This document shows positions 1-7,443 of a stretch of 26,145 bases of DNA, piece by piece. The notes below the pieces were generated by a model. The model was not told the DNA's origin. It saw only the letters and a program-made list of their open reading frames with translations, and ran no database searches. The translations under genes were made by a program, and so were the position numbers. Source of the stretch: Flavimaribacter sp039888615 (lineage in GTDB: Bacteria; Pseudomonadota; Alphaproteobacteria; Rhizobiales; Rhizobiaceae); NCBI GenBank assembly GCA_039888615.1, contig JBDQQS010000032.1. One strand, given 5' to 3'. Position 1 is the first letter of the stretch. The number at the start of each line of letters is the position of its first letter.

Positions 1-1
1 C

Positions 2-136
2 CGGTCCCGCAATGTCCTTGTTATGCTGGCGCTGGTTGCATTCGTGGCAGCGGCTTTCGCGTTTAGCTTTTGGCACATGGAAGCGGAGCTTAGCACGAGC
101 AATGTAGGGTCGCCGGACGCGATCACCGACCAGTGA
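2..136 (+). CDS. C-terminal part of a small single-pass membrane protein
   Basis: An open frame enters the window at base 2 and stops at 134-136. It could begin upstream of the window or at the ATG at base 23. The visible part has a basic stretch (RSRN), then one hydrophobic segment of about 20 residues rich in Ala, Val and Phe, then a short polar tail. This layout resembles the small CoxF-type proteins found in alphaproteobacterial cytochrome oxidase gene clusters, but the match is only in general pattern and no oxidase gene is visible. A function cannot be assigned safely. Confidence 0.4.
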   Translation, partial: RSRNVLVMLALVAFVAAAFAFSFWHMEAELSTSNVGSPDAITDQ

Positions 137-199
137 ATGGCGTGGGTGCGCTATGGACGTTAGTAGTTGACGGTGTGAACCCAAATCGTCGGAGCAACC

Positions 200-394
200 A
201 TGATTGCACGCATCGCCACATTTCTGGTTGCCGGCGTGGCCGTCTACCCTGTCCTGGCGACCATATTCTGGCTCTACTGCCTGCTCGGCGGACACAACAT
301 CATGGAAATGGTTTATGGAAACGCCGCAGCCTTTGTGCTTTCCGTAGCTGCGGCGTTCGAATTCGCGTGGCTCAGACCGATCGGATCGGACTGA
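200..394 (+). CDS. Small two-helix membrane protein, unknown function
   Basis: A 64-residue protein starting at the ATG at 200, with a GGAGC ribosome binding site a few bases upstream. It has two hydrophobic segments (about residues 5-29 and 40-57) joined by a short loop containing GGHN. It has one cysteine in the first helix and an acidic C-terminal end. I do not recognise the family. It converges with the next gene, and the two stop codons are separated by a single base, so each mRNA end must overlap the other gene. Confidence 0.5.
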   Translation: MIARIATFLVAGVAVYPVLATIFWLYCLLGGHNIMEMVYGNAAAFVLSVAAAFEFAWLRPIGSD

Positions 395-395
395 G

Positions 396-986
396 TCAGC
401 TGGAGGCGAGACTGACCCACTTGTTTGGATCGTCAGGCGACTGCCGCTTGAGATAGTACAGCTCTGCTTCCCTCCACAGAAGTACACGCGGCTCGACGTT
501 GTCGAGGACGAAATCGCCGTGATCAGTCACCACCGTAAGGACTGCGTGGCCACCGCCGTCGGCATCCCGGCCCACGGTCATCAGCAGCGCCCCCAGCGGC
601 ACGCCTTTCTCGTTAAGGATCTTCCGTTTCTCCAGTGCAAAATCTTCGCAGTCGCCGACCTGGTCCGGATAGTCCCAGCGCTCCTCGACGCCGAAAATCT
701 CCCTGTCCGTCAGAGGCTCCACGGTGGTGTTCACCTCGTTATTGACCTCGATAATTGTTTTCCAGAGTTCCCGTGTCAGCTCGACCTTGGACCCCTCCGG
801 CTGACGATCGCAACGCTCACGGTAGCGCTGGCAGTATTCGTAGTAGCCGATCGGGATTGACGTGTTTCCGAAGGTTTCCATGTTCTTCGCCTGCGCCGGC
901 TGCGACGGATTGAGATGCAGTGCGTTGGCTCCAGCCGAAGCGCACGAGATGGCGAGCGCGACCGCGCCCAGAACAAGTCGATGCAT
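396..986 (-). CDS. BTLCP-type transglutaminase-like cysteine peptidase (periplasmic)
   Basis: A 196-residue secreted protein. Residues 1-22 form a signal peptide ending in ANA. The rest matches the bacterial transglutaminase-like cysteine proteinase family (BTLCP, DUF920). The catalytic triad is visible as Cys113 in GDCEDFALEKR, His147 in GGHAVL and Asp162 in LDN. Members are common in Rhizobiales and are usually periplasmic; some act on biofilm adhesins, but those partners (LapG targets, LapD) are not in the window. I chose the ATG at 986 because GGGGGAG lies eight bases upstream; a longer reading frame from a TTG at 1004 would swallow that site. There is no clear link to metal handling. Confidence 0.85.
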   Translation of the reverse strand: MHRLVLGAVALAISCASAGANALHLNPSQPAQAKNMETFGNTSIPIGYYEYCQRYRERCDRQPEGSKVELTRELWKTIIEVNNEVNTTVEPLTDREIFGVEERWDYPDQVGDCEDFALEKRKILNEKGVPLGALLMTVGRDADGGGHAVLTVVTDHGDFVLDNVEPRVLLWREAELYYLKRQSPDDPNKWVSLASS

Positions 987-1176
987 TGTGACAGTCTCCC
1001 CCAAGAATATTGTGGGAGAGACGTTAGCTGTTGGGACTAAAAATCACGCGAAAACAATAAGTTATAGTTTATGTAAATGAGTATCAAATTCCCGCTGGTA
1101 TCGAAACCCGTCGTTAACCGCGACTAGAGGGCAGCATTGGCCGCCCGTCAAGTCGTGTCTTTAGGTGGCCGGCGGC

Positions 1177-1701
1177 TCACAGTTGACCGCTACCCTGAAC
1201 GCCATCCCCGTTTCCATGGTGATGATCTGTTACGGACGTGCCGGCAGCCAGAATTGTGGCGGTTACCGCAATACGTTTTCCGCTATCGAAAACCAGCGTC
1301 AACTCGACAGCCTCTTCTGAGGAGAGCGCCTGTATCGGCTGGGTGAGCAACAGATGCACGCCGCCGGGCCGCATCAAAAGCTCCGCGTTACCGGGAATGG
1401 GTAAAATACCTTCCACCCGGCGCTTTCTGGCGATATCACCGGCTTGCTCCATATTGTAGAGCGCGACAGACTCAAAAATAGGGCTTTCAACAGACACGAG
1501 ATTCGCCTGCACGCGCTTGCCGTTCCAGATGGTCAAGTAGCCCGTGAGCTGCGACTTTCCAGAAGTTGGCAACACGATCTCAGCGTGCTCGACTGACAGT
1601 TCGTCTGGACTGGCGCCATGCGTTGGTGGCCCCTCTGTGGCATGCCCGCCCGCCATAGGTATCAGCAGCCCAAGGACCATTGTCGGCAATAGACGGATCA
1701 T
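1177..1701 (-). CDS. PCu(A)C-like periplasmic protein with degenerate copper ligands
   Basis: A 174-residue protein with a signal peptide (residues 1-22) and a PCu(A)C cupredoxin-like fold. It keeps the family landmarks LTGYLTI near residue 52, the RRVEGI stretch and RPGGVHLLL near 111-119. Known PCu(A)C proteins bind Cu(I) with Hx10Mx21HxM. Here the first His is Tyr82, the Met is Lys93 and the final Met is Leu118, leaving only His116. Extra His residues lie at the N terminus (His20, His28) and in HHH near 160-162, and could form another site. It is transcribed away from the neighbouring MerR gene, under a 19-bp-spacer promoter. It may therefore be a metal-induced periplasmic binder whose ligand set or metal differs from classical PCu(A)C. 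Family is fairly sure; metal is unknown. Confidence 0.75.
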   Translation of the reverse strand: MIRLLPTMVLGLLIPMAGGHATEGPPTHGASPDELSVEHAEIVLPTSGKSQLTGYLTIWNGKRVQANLVSVESPIFESVALYNMEQAGDIARKRRVEGILPIPGNAELLMRPGGVHLLLTQPIQALSSEEAVELTLVFDSGKRIAVTATILAAGTSVTDHHHGNGDGVQGSGQL

Positions 1702-1729
1702 GACGGCTCTCCTTAACGTGACAGGTCCC

Positions 1730-1760
1730 TTTATATGACCTCAGGCTGCTAGAGGTTCAA
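1730..1760 (-). promoter_or_regulatory. MerR-type promoter/operator of the PCu(A)C-like gene
   Basis: Reading the minus strand, a -35 element TTGAAC (1760-1755) is followed, after 19 bases, by a -10 element TATAAA (1735-1730). The over-long spacer is the mark of MerR-activated promoters. It contains an imperfect palindrome CCTCTAG-CAG-CCTGAGG. The site lies between the PCu(A)C-like gene and the divergent MerR gene and points towards the former. Confidence 0.65.
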
Positions 1761-1883
1761 GTGTCCCACGGAACTCCACGGTTCGAAAGACAGTGTGTTC
1801 TGTTGCGGCAAATGTTCCCATTGCGGGGCAACCGCTATATCTCTAGGCTCTATAGAAATGTTGGAATTGTTGTGAGCTCTGCC

Positions 1884-2297
1884 ATGTTGACGATTGGACA
1901 GCTGTCCCGGCGCACCGGTGTCAAGATACCGACAATACGTTATTACGAGCAGATGGGGCTTCTGGCTCCACCCGAGCGATCTGAAGGAAACCAGCGCCGA
2001 TATACGCCTGAGGAACGAGACCGACTCGCATTCATCAAGCACGCCCGCGATCTCGGGCTGAAGATCGAGGCAATACGCGAGCTGATCGAACTCAGCGTAC
2101 ACCCGGACCAGCCATGCGCCGGTGCGGATCGGATAGCAGCGGAACAACTGCACGCGGTCCGTGAGCGAATCGGAAAGCTTCGCAAACTTGAGCGTGAACT
2201 GGCGCGAATCGCTACCGGCTGCGACGGCGAACAGATCAAGGATTGCTATGTGATCCGCGCGCTTGCCAGCCATGATTTGTGCGAAGACGAGCACTAG
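1884..2297 (+). CDS. MerR-family metal-responsive transcriptional activator
   Basis: A 137-residue MerR regulator. The winged helix-turn-helix occupies residues 1-70 (LTIGQLSRRTGVKIPTIRYY) and is followed by the long dimerisation helix and a metal-binding loop. Metal ligands can be inferred: a Cys at the start of the dimerisation helix (QPCAG), then 35 residues on CDGEQIKDC, with a Cys-to-Cys step of 8. The loop spacing is like CueR and ZntR. The Cys in the dimerisation helix is typical of divalent-metal sensors (ZntR, PbrR, MerR), whereas CueR has Ser there. The start at 1884 places the usual N terminus at the front; the frame is open upstream but that extension has no MerR similarity. It probably controls the divergent PCu(A)C-like gene. 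Confidence 0.85.
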   Translation: MLTIGQLSRRTGVKIPTIRYYEQMGLLAPPERSEGNQRRYTPEERDRLAFIKHARDLGLKIEAIRELIELSVHPDQPCAGADRIAAEQLHAVRERIGKLRKLERELARIATGCDGEQIKDCYVIRALASHDLCEDEH

Positions 2298-2352
2298 CTT
2301 GGTTGTTGTCTCCTTCGCGGGGTTAGGTCGCAGCAAGGTTACAAGTGACGGC

Positions 2353-2775
2353 ATGTCCAACCGAAGCTTCCGAATTGGCGAACTTCTTGTGATGCTGTGT
2401 CTGGCAACGTCCGGCACCTTCGCTGCATCCGGACCCATGGGTGTCTATCTCTGGTACCCCGGACCTGGCGTTCCTACGGATGCGGATTGTCGCGGCTTGG
2501 TGGCCAATGTCAGACCGTCCATTGCCAAGGCAGAGGACTGGCTGTGGGGAAGAGTTCCGCACCACGAGACGGACGAGCTTGAACTCTATCTCATCGTTAC
2601 GCCCTCTCGGATCGAGACGACCTATTCCTCTGGAATGAAAATTCCAGGAACGATCGTTTTGTCGCCTTCCACCTCGGTTACAACGCTGACGCTGACGGGT
2701 ATTCCAGCGGATCGGGGTATTGTCGAACGAAAGACATACTATTGCCGTTTCCAAATTAGTGAACCGGCGATTTGA
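2353..2775 (+). CDS. Secreted protein of unknown function
   Basis: A 140-residue protein from the ATG at 2353, with a likely signal peptide (residues 1-25, ending near TFAASG). The mature part has two cysteines (in TDADCRGL and TYYCRF) that could form a disulfide, and a run of alternating Thr, Leu and Ser residues near the C terminus that suggests beta strands. I do not recognise the family. It follows the MerR gene by 55 bases on the same strand. The ribosome binding site is weak, so the start is uncertain; the frame stays open upstream to 2263, inside the MerR gene. Confidence 0.55.
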   Translation: MSNRSFRIGELLVMLCLATSGTFAASGPMGVYLWYPGPGVPTDADCRGLVANVRPSIAKAEDWLWGRVPHHETDELELYLIVTPSRIETTYSSGMKIPGTIVLSPSTSVTTLTLTGIPADRGIVERKTYYCRFQISEPAI

Positions 2776-3194
2776 GCCTTGCTAACCTGCGCCAAATTCG
2801 GCCGCTGGGCGAAGACCGTGTTCCGCCGTGGCCGGTCCTTTGCGCTTCGTCTGTGTGCCACCGAAGCGGCGATCGTCGCCATGAGCCGGCTGTGTTCGAT
2901 GATGTTCGCGTATGCTGTCTATCTGAGTATCGGCGGCTACCGAGAACAACGCGCAGGGCGAGAAACATGCGCCTGTCTACGAAACAGGGCAGGTTGCGGC
3001 TTCGAGAGTGACGCTTCGCCTGGCTGACGCTGGTCCTTGAGCCGGTCGGATCTAGAGGCGGCCTCTTCACAAAGGTCCGAAAGGGCGCGGAGGAGGGTAG
3101 CGGCGTCTTGAAGTTGCTCATCTGCAGCGGCTAGAAATGAACTGCGACCGTGTGCACATTGACAGCGCGCAAGATTCGAGGTACACGGTAAGGA
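2776..3194 (+). other. Region without a confident gene
   Basis: About 420 bases between two secreted-protein genes. Several short frames are open on both strands but none has a good start, ribosome site or recognisable protein. On the minus strand, about 2990-3130 reads as a helical stretch (AADEQLQDAATLLRALSDLC) that looks like real protein but has no proper start or end. The region may be a decayed gene. Confidence 0.35.
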
Positions 3195-3533
3195 ATGGCA
3201 ACGTATGTCCGTATTTTCATGATCGCGGTGTTCGTCGCTTTCGCGGCGGGAACGATGATACACGCTGCCAACGCTGCTACGATGAGCATAAAAATGACGC
3301 TTGTCGCAACGGATGGCGCGGACATGGGCGACTGTAAGGACTGCCCGGGCAGCAAGGGCGATGTGCAGCCGTGCGACAACGCTTGCCTATCCCCAATTCT
3401 GGGTGTCGTGCCGTCGGGCCAGCCAAGCCTCCCCAGAGCCGAGACGACTACCGAAAGTCTGGTTCTTCAAAGCGTGGCCGGGCGCACCGGACCGCCGGAC
3501 CCTTATCCTCCCCGATCCATCATCCTGAGCTGA
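3195..3533 (+). CDS. Small Cys-rich secreted protein upstream of the multicopper oxidase
   Basis: A 112-residue protein with a clear signal peptide (residues 1-28, ending ANAA). The mature part has a Cys cluster CKDC (47-50) followed by CDNAC (60-64), several Met and Asp residues before it, and a Pro-rich C-terminal tail ending PPRSIILS. The start has TAAGGA just upstream. Its make-up and place, directly ahead of the multicopper oxidase, fit the small Cys/Met proteins that often precede copper-resistance genes in Rhizobiales. The metal-binding role is inferred; no named family is claimed. It is separated from the oxidase start by 132 bases, so it may or may not share its transcript. Confidence 0.6.
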   Translation: MATYVRIFMIAVFVAFAAGTMIHAANAATMSIKMTLVATDGADMGDCKDCPGSKGDVQPCDNACLSPILGVVPSGQPSLPRAETTTESLVLQSVAGRTGPPDPYPPRSIILS

Positions 3534-3665
3534 CGCCGCCTGGTCTTAAGCTCGGCTAGCGGGGTCCGAAATCATGCGCGGTCACACTGGCCGCCCATGA
3601 TCCCGCTTCGCATCGCGCGGGCAGCGCGTGCGGGCTCAAGCGCCCTCTCAGGATGGTTGGACATC

Positions 3666-5147
3666 ATGGCCTTGTATCTGCCGACGCCGACGCGTCGGAC
3701 CTTTCTCACATCCGCCGCGGCTTTCGCGGCCAGCACGGTGATTCCGGTTGCCGGACTCCGGAACGCCCGGGCCGCTTCCGTCAAGGAGTTCTCGTTGAGG
3801 GCGGCACCGGGACGGACGCGCCTCGTTCCGGAGCCTTACGAAGAAACGCCGGTCTGGGCCTACAACGATATGGTGCCGGGCCCGGAGATCCGCATCCGCC
3901 AAGGCGACCGCCTGCGCGTCGAGGTCGAAAACGGCCTCGATGAAGAAACCACGGTTCACTGGCATGGTGTGCGCACGCCAAACGCTATGGACGGCGTGCC
4001 GCATCTGACGCAAACGCCAATCGCTCCGGGCGAGACCTTCACCTACGAGTTCGACGCCGTGGACGCCGGCACCTTCTGGTATCACCCGCACCTGAACAGC
4101 ACGGTACAGGTGGGGCGCGGTCTCTACGGTTCCCTGATCATCGAAGAAGCCGAACCCGTTCGCGTCGACCGCGAGTTGACCTGGATACTGGACGACTGGC
4201 GGCTGACCAGGGACGCGGCGATCAGCGACGATTTCGGCAGTGGGCACGACTTGATGCACAACGGCCGGATCGGCAACACGGTTACCATCAATGGCCGGCT
4301 GCCGGAGAGCATTTCGGTCCACGCGGGCGAACGGGTCCGGCTGCGCCTGATCAATGCCGCCAATGCCCGCATTTTCGGCCTCGACTTCGCCGGTCTCAAG
4401 CCGGTCGTGATCGCCCTCGACGGTCAGCCAGTGACACCCCATGCGTCGTCGGACGGGCTCGTCACGCTCGGTCCGGCCATGCGGACGGACCTGATCCTCG
4501 ACATGACCGGCCGGCCGGGCAACCGGGTCACCGTGGTAGACAGGTTCTACCAGGGACTGGAGTACCGGCTGGTCGAGCTCGCCTATGCGGAAACAGCGCT
4601 GAGGGAAAGTGCTCCGGACTGGCCGGTGGAACTGCCGGCCAATCCGCTTGCCGAGCCTGACCTGCGCGGCGCGATCCGCCACGAGGTGACGTTCAACGGC
4701 GGCATGATGGGCCAGATGGTCATGTCCGAGATGGGCGGCAGCATGGGGGACGGGTCCTCCGGCGGCATGATGGGCAACATGATGAACATGATGCATGGCC
4801 AGGGCATCTGGTTCATCAACGGCAAGGCCGCCACCGGCCACGTCATGGACCCGCTGCTGACGCTCCCGCGCGGCCGCACATGCGTCCTGGCGATGACCAA
4901 CGCGACAGCCTGGCATCACCCCATCCACCTGCACGGACATTCCTTCCGCGTCCTGTCGCGGAACGGCCAGCCGACGGCGCATCGCGAGTGGCAGGACACG
5001 GTTCTGATGGCGCCGCGCGAGAAGGTCGAGATCGCCTTCGTCGCCGACAATCCGGGGGACTGGATGTTCCACTGTCACATCCTCGAGCACCAGGCCGCCG
5101 GCATGATGGGGGTGATCCGCGTTTCCGGAAAGGAGGAGGGAATATGA
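3666..5147 (+). CDS. Multicopper oxidase (CueO/CopA type), Tat-exported
   Basis: A 493-residue periplasmic laccase-like copper oxidase that would oxidise Cu(I) or phenolic substrates and reduce O2 to water. A twin-arginine signal (RRTFLTS, residues 10-16) begins the protein; I chose the ATG at 3666 because it puts the signal at the normal distance, although the frame is open to 3597. All four copper-ligand blocks are visible: HWH (98-100), HPH (140-142), HPIHLHGH (about 418-425) and HCHILEH (469-475). A Met-rich loop (about residues 345-380, with GGMMGNMMNMMHG) lies just before the third block, much like the Cu(I)-binding loop of CueO. The stop overlaps the next start (ATGA), so translation is probably coupled to the cytochrome c gene. 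Confidence 0.93.
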   Translation: MALYLPTPTRRTFLTSAAAFAASTVIPVAGLRNARAASVKEFSLRAAPGRTRLVPEPYEETPVWAYNDMVPGPEIRIRQGDRLRVEVENGLDEETTVHWHGVRTPNAMDGVPHLTQTPIAPGETFTYEFDAVDAGTFWYHPHLNSTVQVGRGLYGSLIIEEAEPVRVDRELTWILDDWRLTRDAAISDDFGSGHDLMHNGRIGNTVTINGRLPESISVHAGERVRLRLINAANARIFGLDFAGLKPVVIALDGQPVTPHASSDGLVTLGPAMRTDLILDMTGRPGNRVTVVDRFYQGLEYRLVELAYAETALRESAPDWPVELPANPLAEPDLRGAIRHEVTFNGGMMGQMVMSEMGGSMGDGSSGGMMGNMMNMMHGQGIWFINGKAATGHVMDPLLTLPRGRTCVLAMTNATAWHHPIHLHGHSFRVLSRNGQPTAHREWQDTVLMAPREKVEIAFVADNPGDWMFHCHILEHQAAGMMGVIRVSGKEEGI

Positions 5148-5854
5148 GCCGGATGGTCCTCTGCCTGGCCGCATTGGCCGGCCTTTCGGTAAGTTCGGTT
5201 GCGCTTGCCGACGGGGACGTGCGGCGTGGCGCACAGGTCTATCGCGCCTGCGTCGCCTGCCATGGTCTCGAACCCGGACTGCACCTCAGCGGCCCGAGCC
5301 TGGACGGCTTCATGGGACGCATGGCGGGCACGGCGGAGGGGTTTGTCCGCTATTCGAGCGGACTGAAGGACGCGGACTTCTCCTGGAACGCTGCCGCGCT
5401 CGACGGCTGGCTGAAGGATCCGGCGGGCATGATTCCCGACACCTACATGACGTTCCGCGGGATCGACGACCCTGAGGCACGCGCCGACCTTGTCGCCTTC
5501 CTCGAAATCGCCGGCCAGCCCGGCGGCGGCAGGAAGGTTGTGGACGAAGGTCTCATCCCGGCTGGTTGGCTTCGCGCCGGGGCGCCGGAACCGATCGGCG
5601 AGCCATCGCCGAAAATGCGTGTCACGGCAATTCGCCATTGCGGGGACAGCTATTTCATCACCACCGGTGACGGCCGGGAAACGCCGTATTGGGAGAAGAA
5701 TATCCGGCTCAAGATCGACAGCGTCGAGACCGGCCCGCCAGCGGGCGTTCCTGTGATCCTTGGCGCCGGGATGGGCGGCGACCGTTTCTCGGTGGTCTTC
5801 CGGAGTCTCGCCGACCTCAATCAGCTCGTCACCGAAGGCTGTGAGGCGCGCTGA
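5144..5854 (+). CDS. Periplasmic class I cytochrome c with C-terminal extension
   Basis: A 236-residue secreted protein with a signal peptide (1-22), a heme-binding CVACH (36-40) and a likely axial Met102 in TYMTFRG, as in class I cytochromes c. The cytochrome domain ends near residue 125. After it comes a domain of about 100 residues, with Cys near ATRHCG-like position (AIRHCGDS) and a terminal EGC, that I do not recognise. The start follows a strong AGGAGGAGGG and overlaps the multicopper oxidase stop. The position suggests it takes electrons from, or gives them to, the oxidase. Only the heme part can be assigned with confidence. Confidence 0.85.
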   Translation: MSRMVLCLAALAGLSVSSVALADGDVRRGAQVYRACVACHGLEPGLHLSGPSLDGFMGRMAGTAEGFVRYSSGLKDADFSWNAAALDGWLKDPAGMIPDTYMTFRGIDDPEARADLVAFLEIAGQPGGGRKVVDEGLIPAGWLRAGAPEPIGEPSPKMRVTAIRHCGDSYFITTGDGRETPYWEKNIRLKIDSVETGPPAGVPVILGAGMGGDRFSVVFRSLADLNQLVTEGCEAR

Positions 5855-5856
5855 AT

Positions 5857-6804
5857 ATGAAAGACACCAACATGACGACCATGACCAAAAACTCCACTCG
5901 CCTTTCCAGACGTGCCTTCCTTGGCACGATGGTGGCGGGCGCCGGGCTGATCGGCCTGCCGTTCAGCCTTCGCGCCGCACCCGCAGCAGCCGGCGCCGCA
6001 ATCGCCTTCGATGGCGACGCGTTGATCCTGGCGGGAGACACCCTTTCCCGCAGCGATGGCTCCGGCGGCTGGATGGAGCTGTCCGCTCCGGCGGCAGGCG
6101 GCATTATCTCGCTTGCGACGCATCCGGCGCGGCCCGGTCGGATCGCGGCGGGTCTCGCGGGCGGCGGCATCGCCCTGTCCGAAGATGGCGGGGATGGTTG
6201 GGAGGCGAGAAGCCAGGGTTTGCCAGATGCCCCCGTGACGGCCGTCACCGTGGCAGCCGCCGTGCCGGATACCATCTATGCCGCCATCCACGGCGATGGT
6301 CTCTGGAAGAGCGAGGATGCCGGTCGATCATGGGCTCTCGCGATGGACCGGCCGTGGCTGGCAGACGCCGAACGCGATGTGACAGCATTGGCCTCGGTCG
6401 ATCTGGCAACGGGCATGGGCGGCATCTGGATCTACGCCGGAACCGAACTCGGTCTCACCCGCGTGCCTGACTGTTTCTGCCGCTGGCAGGACGTACAGCC
6501 GGGTGATGCGATGGACGCGCTTGTCTCGGGAAATCCGGCTCCGTCGGAAGCGCCCCTTCCCGAAGGGATGATCCACGGACTGGCCAGCGCGGCTTCGCTG
6601 CCCACGCGACTTTACGCCGCGCTGCCTTCGGGCATCTGGAAATCGCAGGACGCAGGAGTCGTGTGGTCGCAAATATCGGGCACAAGCGCGCTGGCCGTCG
6701 CTGTTCACCCCACCAATGCCGATCAGGTCGTCGCCATCACCGGCGATGGCCTCGTTGAAAGCCGCGATGGCGGCGCGAACTGGACCGCGCTTGCGCGCGC
6801 ATAA
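5857..6804 (+). CDS. Tat-exported BNR/sortilin-like beta-propeller protein
   Basis: A 315-residue protein with a twin-arginine signal (SRRAFLGT near residues 17-24). The rest consists of repeats of the BNR/Asp-box kind, seen as LSEDGGDGWE, KSEDAGRSW, KSQDAGVVW and ESRDGGANW. This is the pattern of Ycf48-like, sortilin-like and WD40/YVTN-type propellers. Such proteins act as scaffolds or assembly factors more often than as enzymes. A single Cys pair (PDCFCRW) sits in the middle and could bind metal or form a disulfide. It starts 2 bases after the cytochrome stop. A role in assembling the oxidase-cytochrome pair is inferred from position only. Confidence 0.75.
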   Translation: MKDTNMTTMTKNSTRLSRRAFLGTMVAGAGLIGLPFSLRAAPAAAGAAIAFDGDALILAGDTLSRSDGSGGWMELSAPAAGGIISLATHPARPGRIAAGLAGGGIALSEDGGDGWEARSQGLPDAPVTAVTVAAAVPDTIYAAIHGDGLWKSEDAGRSWALAMDRPWLADAERDVTALASVDLATGMGGIWIYAGTELGLTRVPDCFCRWQDVQPGDAMDALVSGNPAPSEAPLPEGMIHGLASAASLPTRLYAALPSGIWKSQDAGVVWSQISGTSALAVAVHPTNADQVVAITGDGLVESRDGGANWTALARA

Positions 6805-6815
6805 CGGAGAATATC

Positions 6816-7304
6816 ATGAACAGAAAGACAATTGCCGCAGCCGTCGTCGCCGTGGTCGCCGCTGGGGGCATCGCCTACTGGTCGCTGGGATCAGCGAACG
6901 CGCCCCTGCGAGGGTCATCCGTCGCGGCAGATTCTGGCGACAAGGCGATCACAATCTGGCGGGATCCGGGCTGCGGGTGCTGCGATGCCTATGCCGACTA
7001 TCTGGAAGGCAACGGCTATGCGGTGACGCGCGTCGACGACCCCGACTTCGACAAGCGTTCGATCGAGGTCGGGGTTCCACAGCAAGGCATTGGCTGTCAT
7101 CTGGCCGAAATCGGCGGCTATGTCGTAAGCGGGCTCGTGCCGGCCGAGATCATCGATCGCCTGGTCACCGAACGCCCTGACATCACCGGAATTACCCTCC
7201 CCGGCATGCCAGCCAACGCTCCCGGGATGGCGCCGAAAAAGACCGGCACGCTGAAGACCTACGCCTTCGGCGAGAACGGCGTGACTGTCTACTCCGAGGA
7301 ATGA
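6816..7304 (+). CDS. DUF411 periplasmic metal-binding protein
   Basis: A 162-residue protein with an uncleaved or cleaved N-terminal hydrophobic segment (residues 6-27) and a DUF411 domain. The metal-binding CGCC is at residues 53-56 and the second conserved block is GIGCHLAEIGGYVVSG (about 91-106). Family members are found in copper and silver resistance loci and are related to the thioredoxin-like CopG of Vibrio and Pseudomonas, which binds a copper cluster. The usual His in the GHVP block is Leu here (GLVP). GGAGA lies five bases before the start. Confidence 0.85.
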   Translation: MNRKTIAAAVVAVVAAGGIAYWSLGSANAPLRGSSVAADSGDKAITIWRDPGCGCCDAYADYLEGNGYAVTRVDDPDFDKRSIEVGVPQQGIGCHLAEIGGYVVSGLVPAEIIDRLVTERPDITGITLPGMPANAPGMAPKKTGTLKTYAFGENGVTVYSEE

Positions 7305-7308
7305 TCCC

Positions 7309-7443
7309 ATGGGAGCATGTATGATGGATGGGTCCATGATGGGATTGATGATGGCTGGCGGCGGGCTCTTGGCGCTTTTGATCCTCGCTGTCCTGATCCT
7401 CGCCCTCTTGGCGCTCATAAAATATCTGCGGGGACCGAAATGA
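7309..7443 (+). CDS. 44-residue Met-rich single-pass membrane peptide
   Basis: A very short gene that fills the gap between the DUF411 and second cytochrome genes. It begins MGACMMDGSMMGLMM, with six or seven methionines and one Cys, then has one long hydrophobic helix and ends KYLRGPK. GAGGA is eight bases upstream of the ATG, and the stop overlaps the next ATG (ATGA), so it sits exactly as a translated gene should. The Met-rich N-terminal end before a membrane helix suggests Cu(I) binding at the membrane surface. The function is inferred from composition and neighbours. Confidence 0.7.
   Translation: MGACMMDGSMMGLMMAGGGLLALLILAVLILALLALIKYLRGPK

Noticed and set aside
3159..3187. Promoter-like TTGACA with TACACG 17 bases later, before the Cys-rich small protein
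   Set aside because: The -10 match is poor and transcription would start almost on the ATG, removing the ribosome site.
3648..5234. Long open frame on the minus strand opposite the multicopper oxidase
   Set aside because: The plus strand encodes a clear oxidase with all copper ligands; high GC in third codon positions keeps the antisense frame open. The minus-strand translation has no domain or signal.
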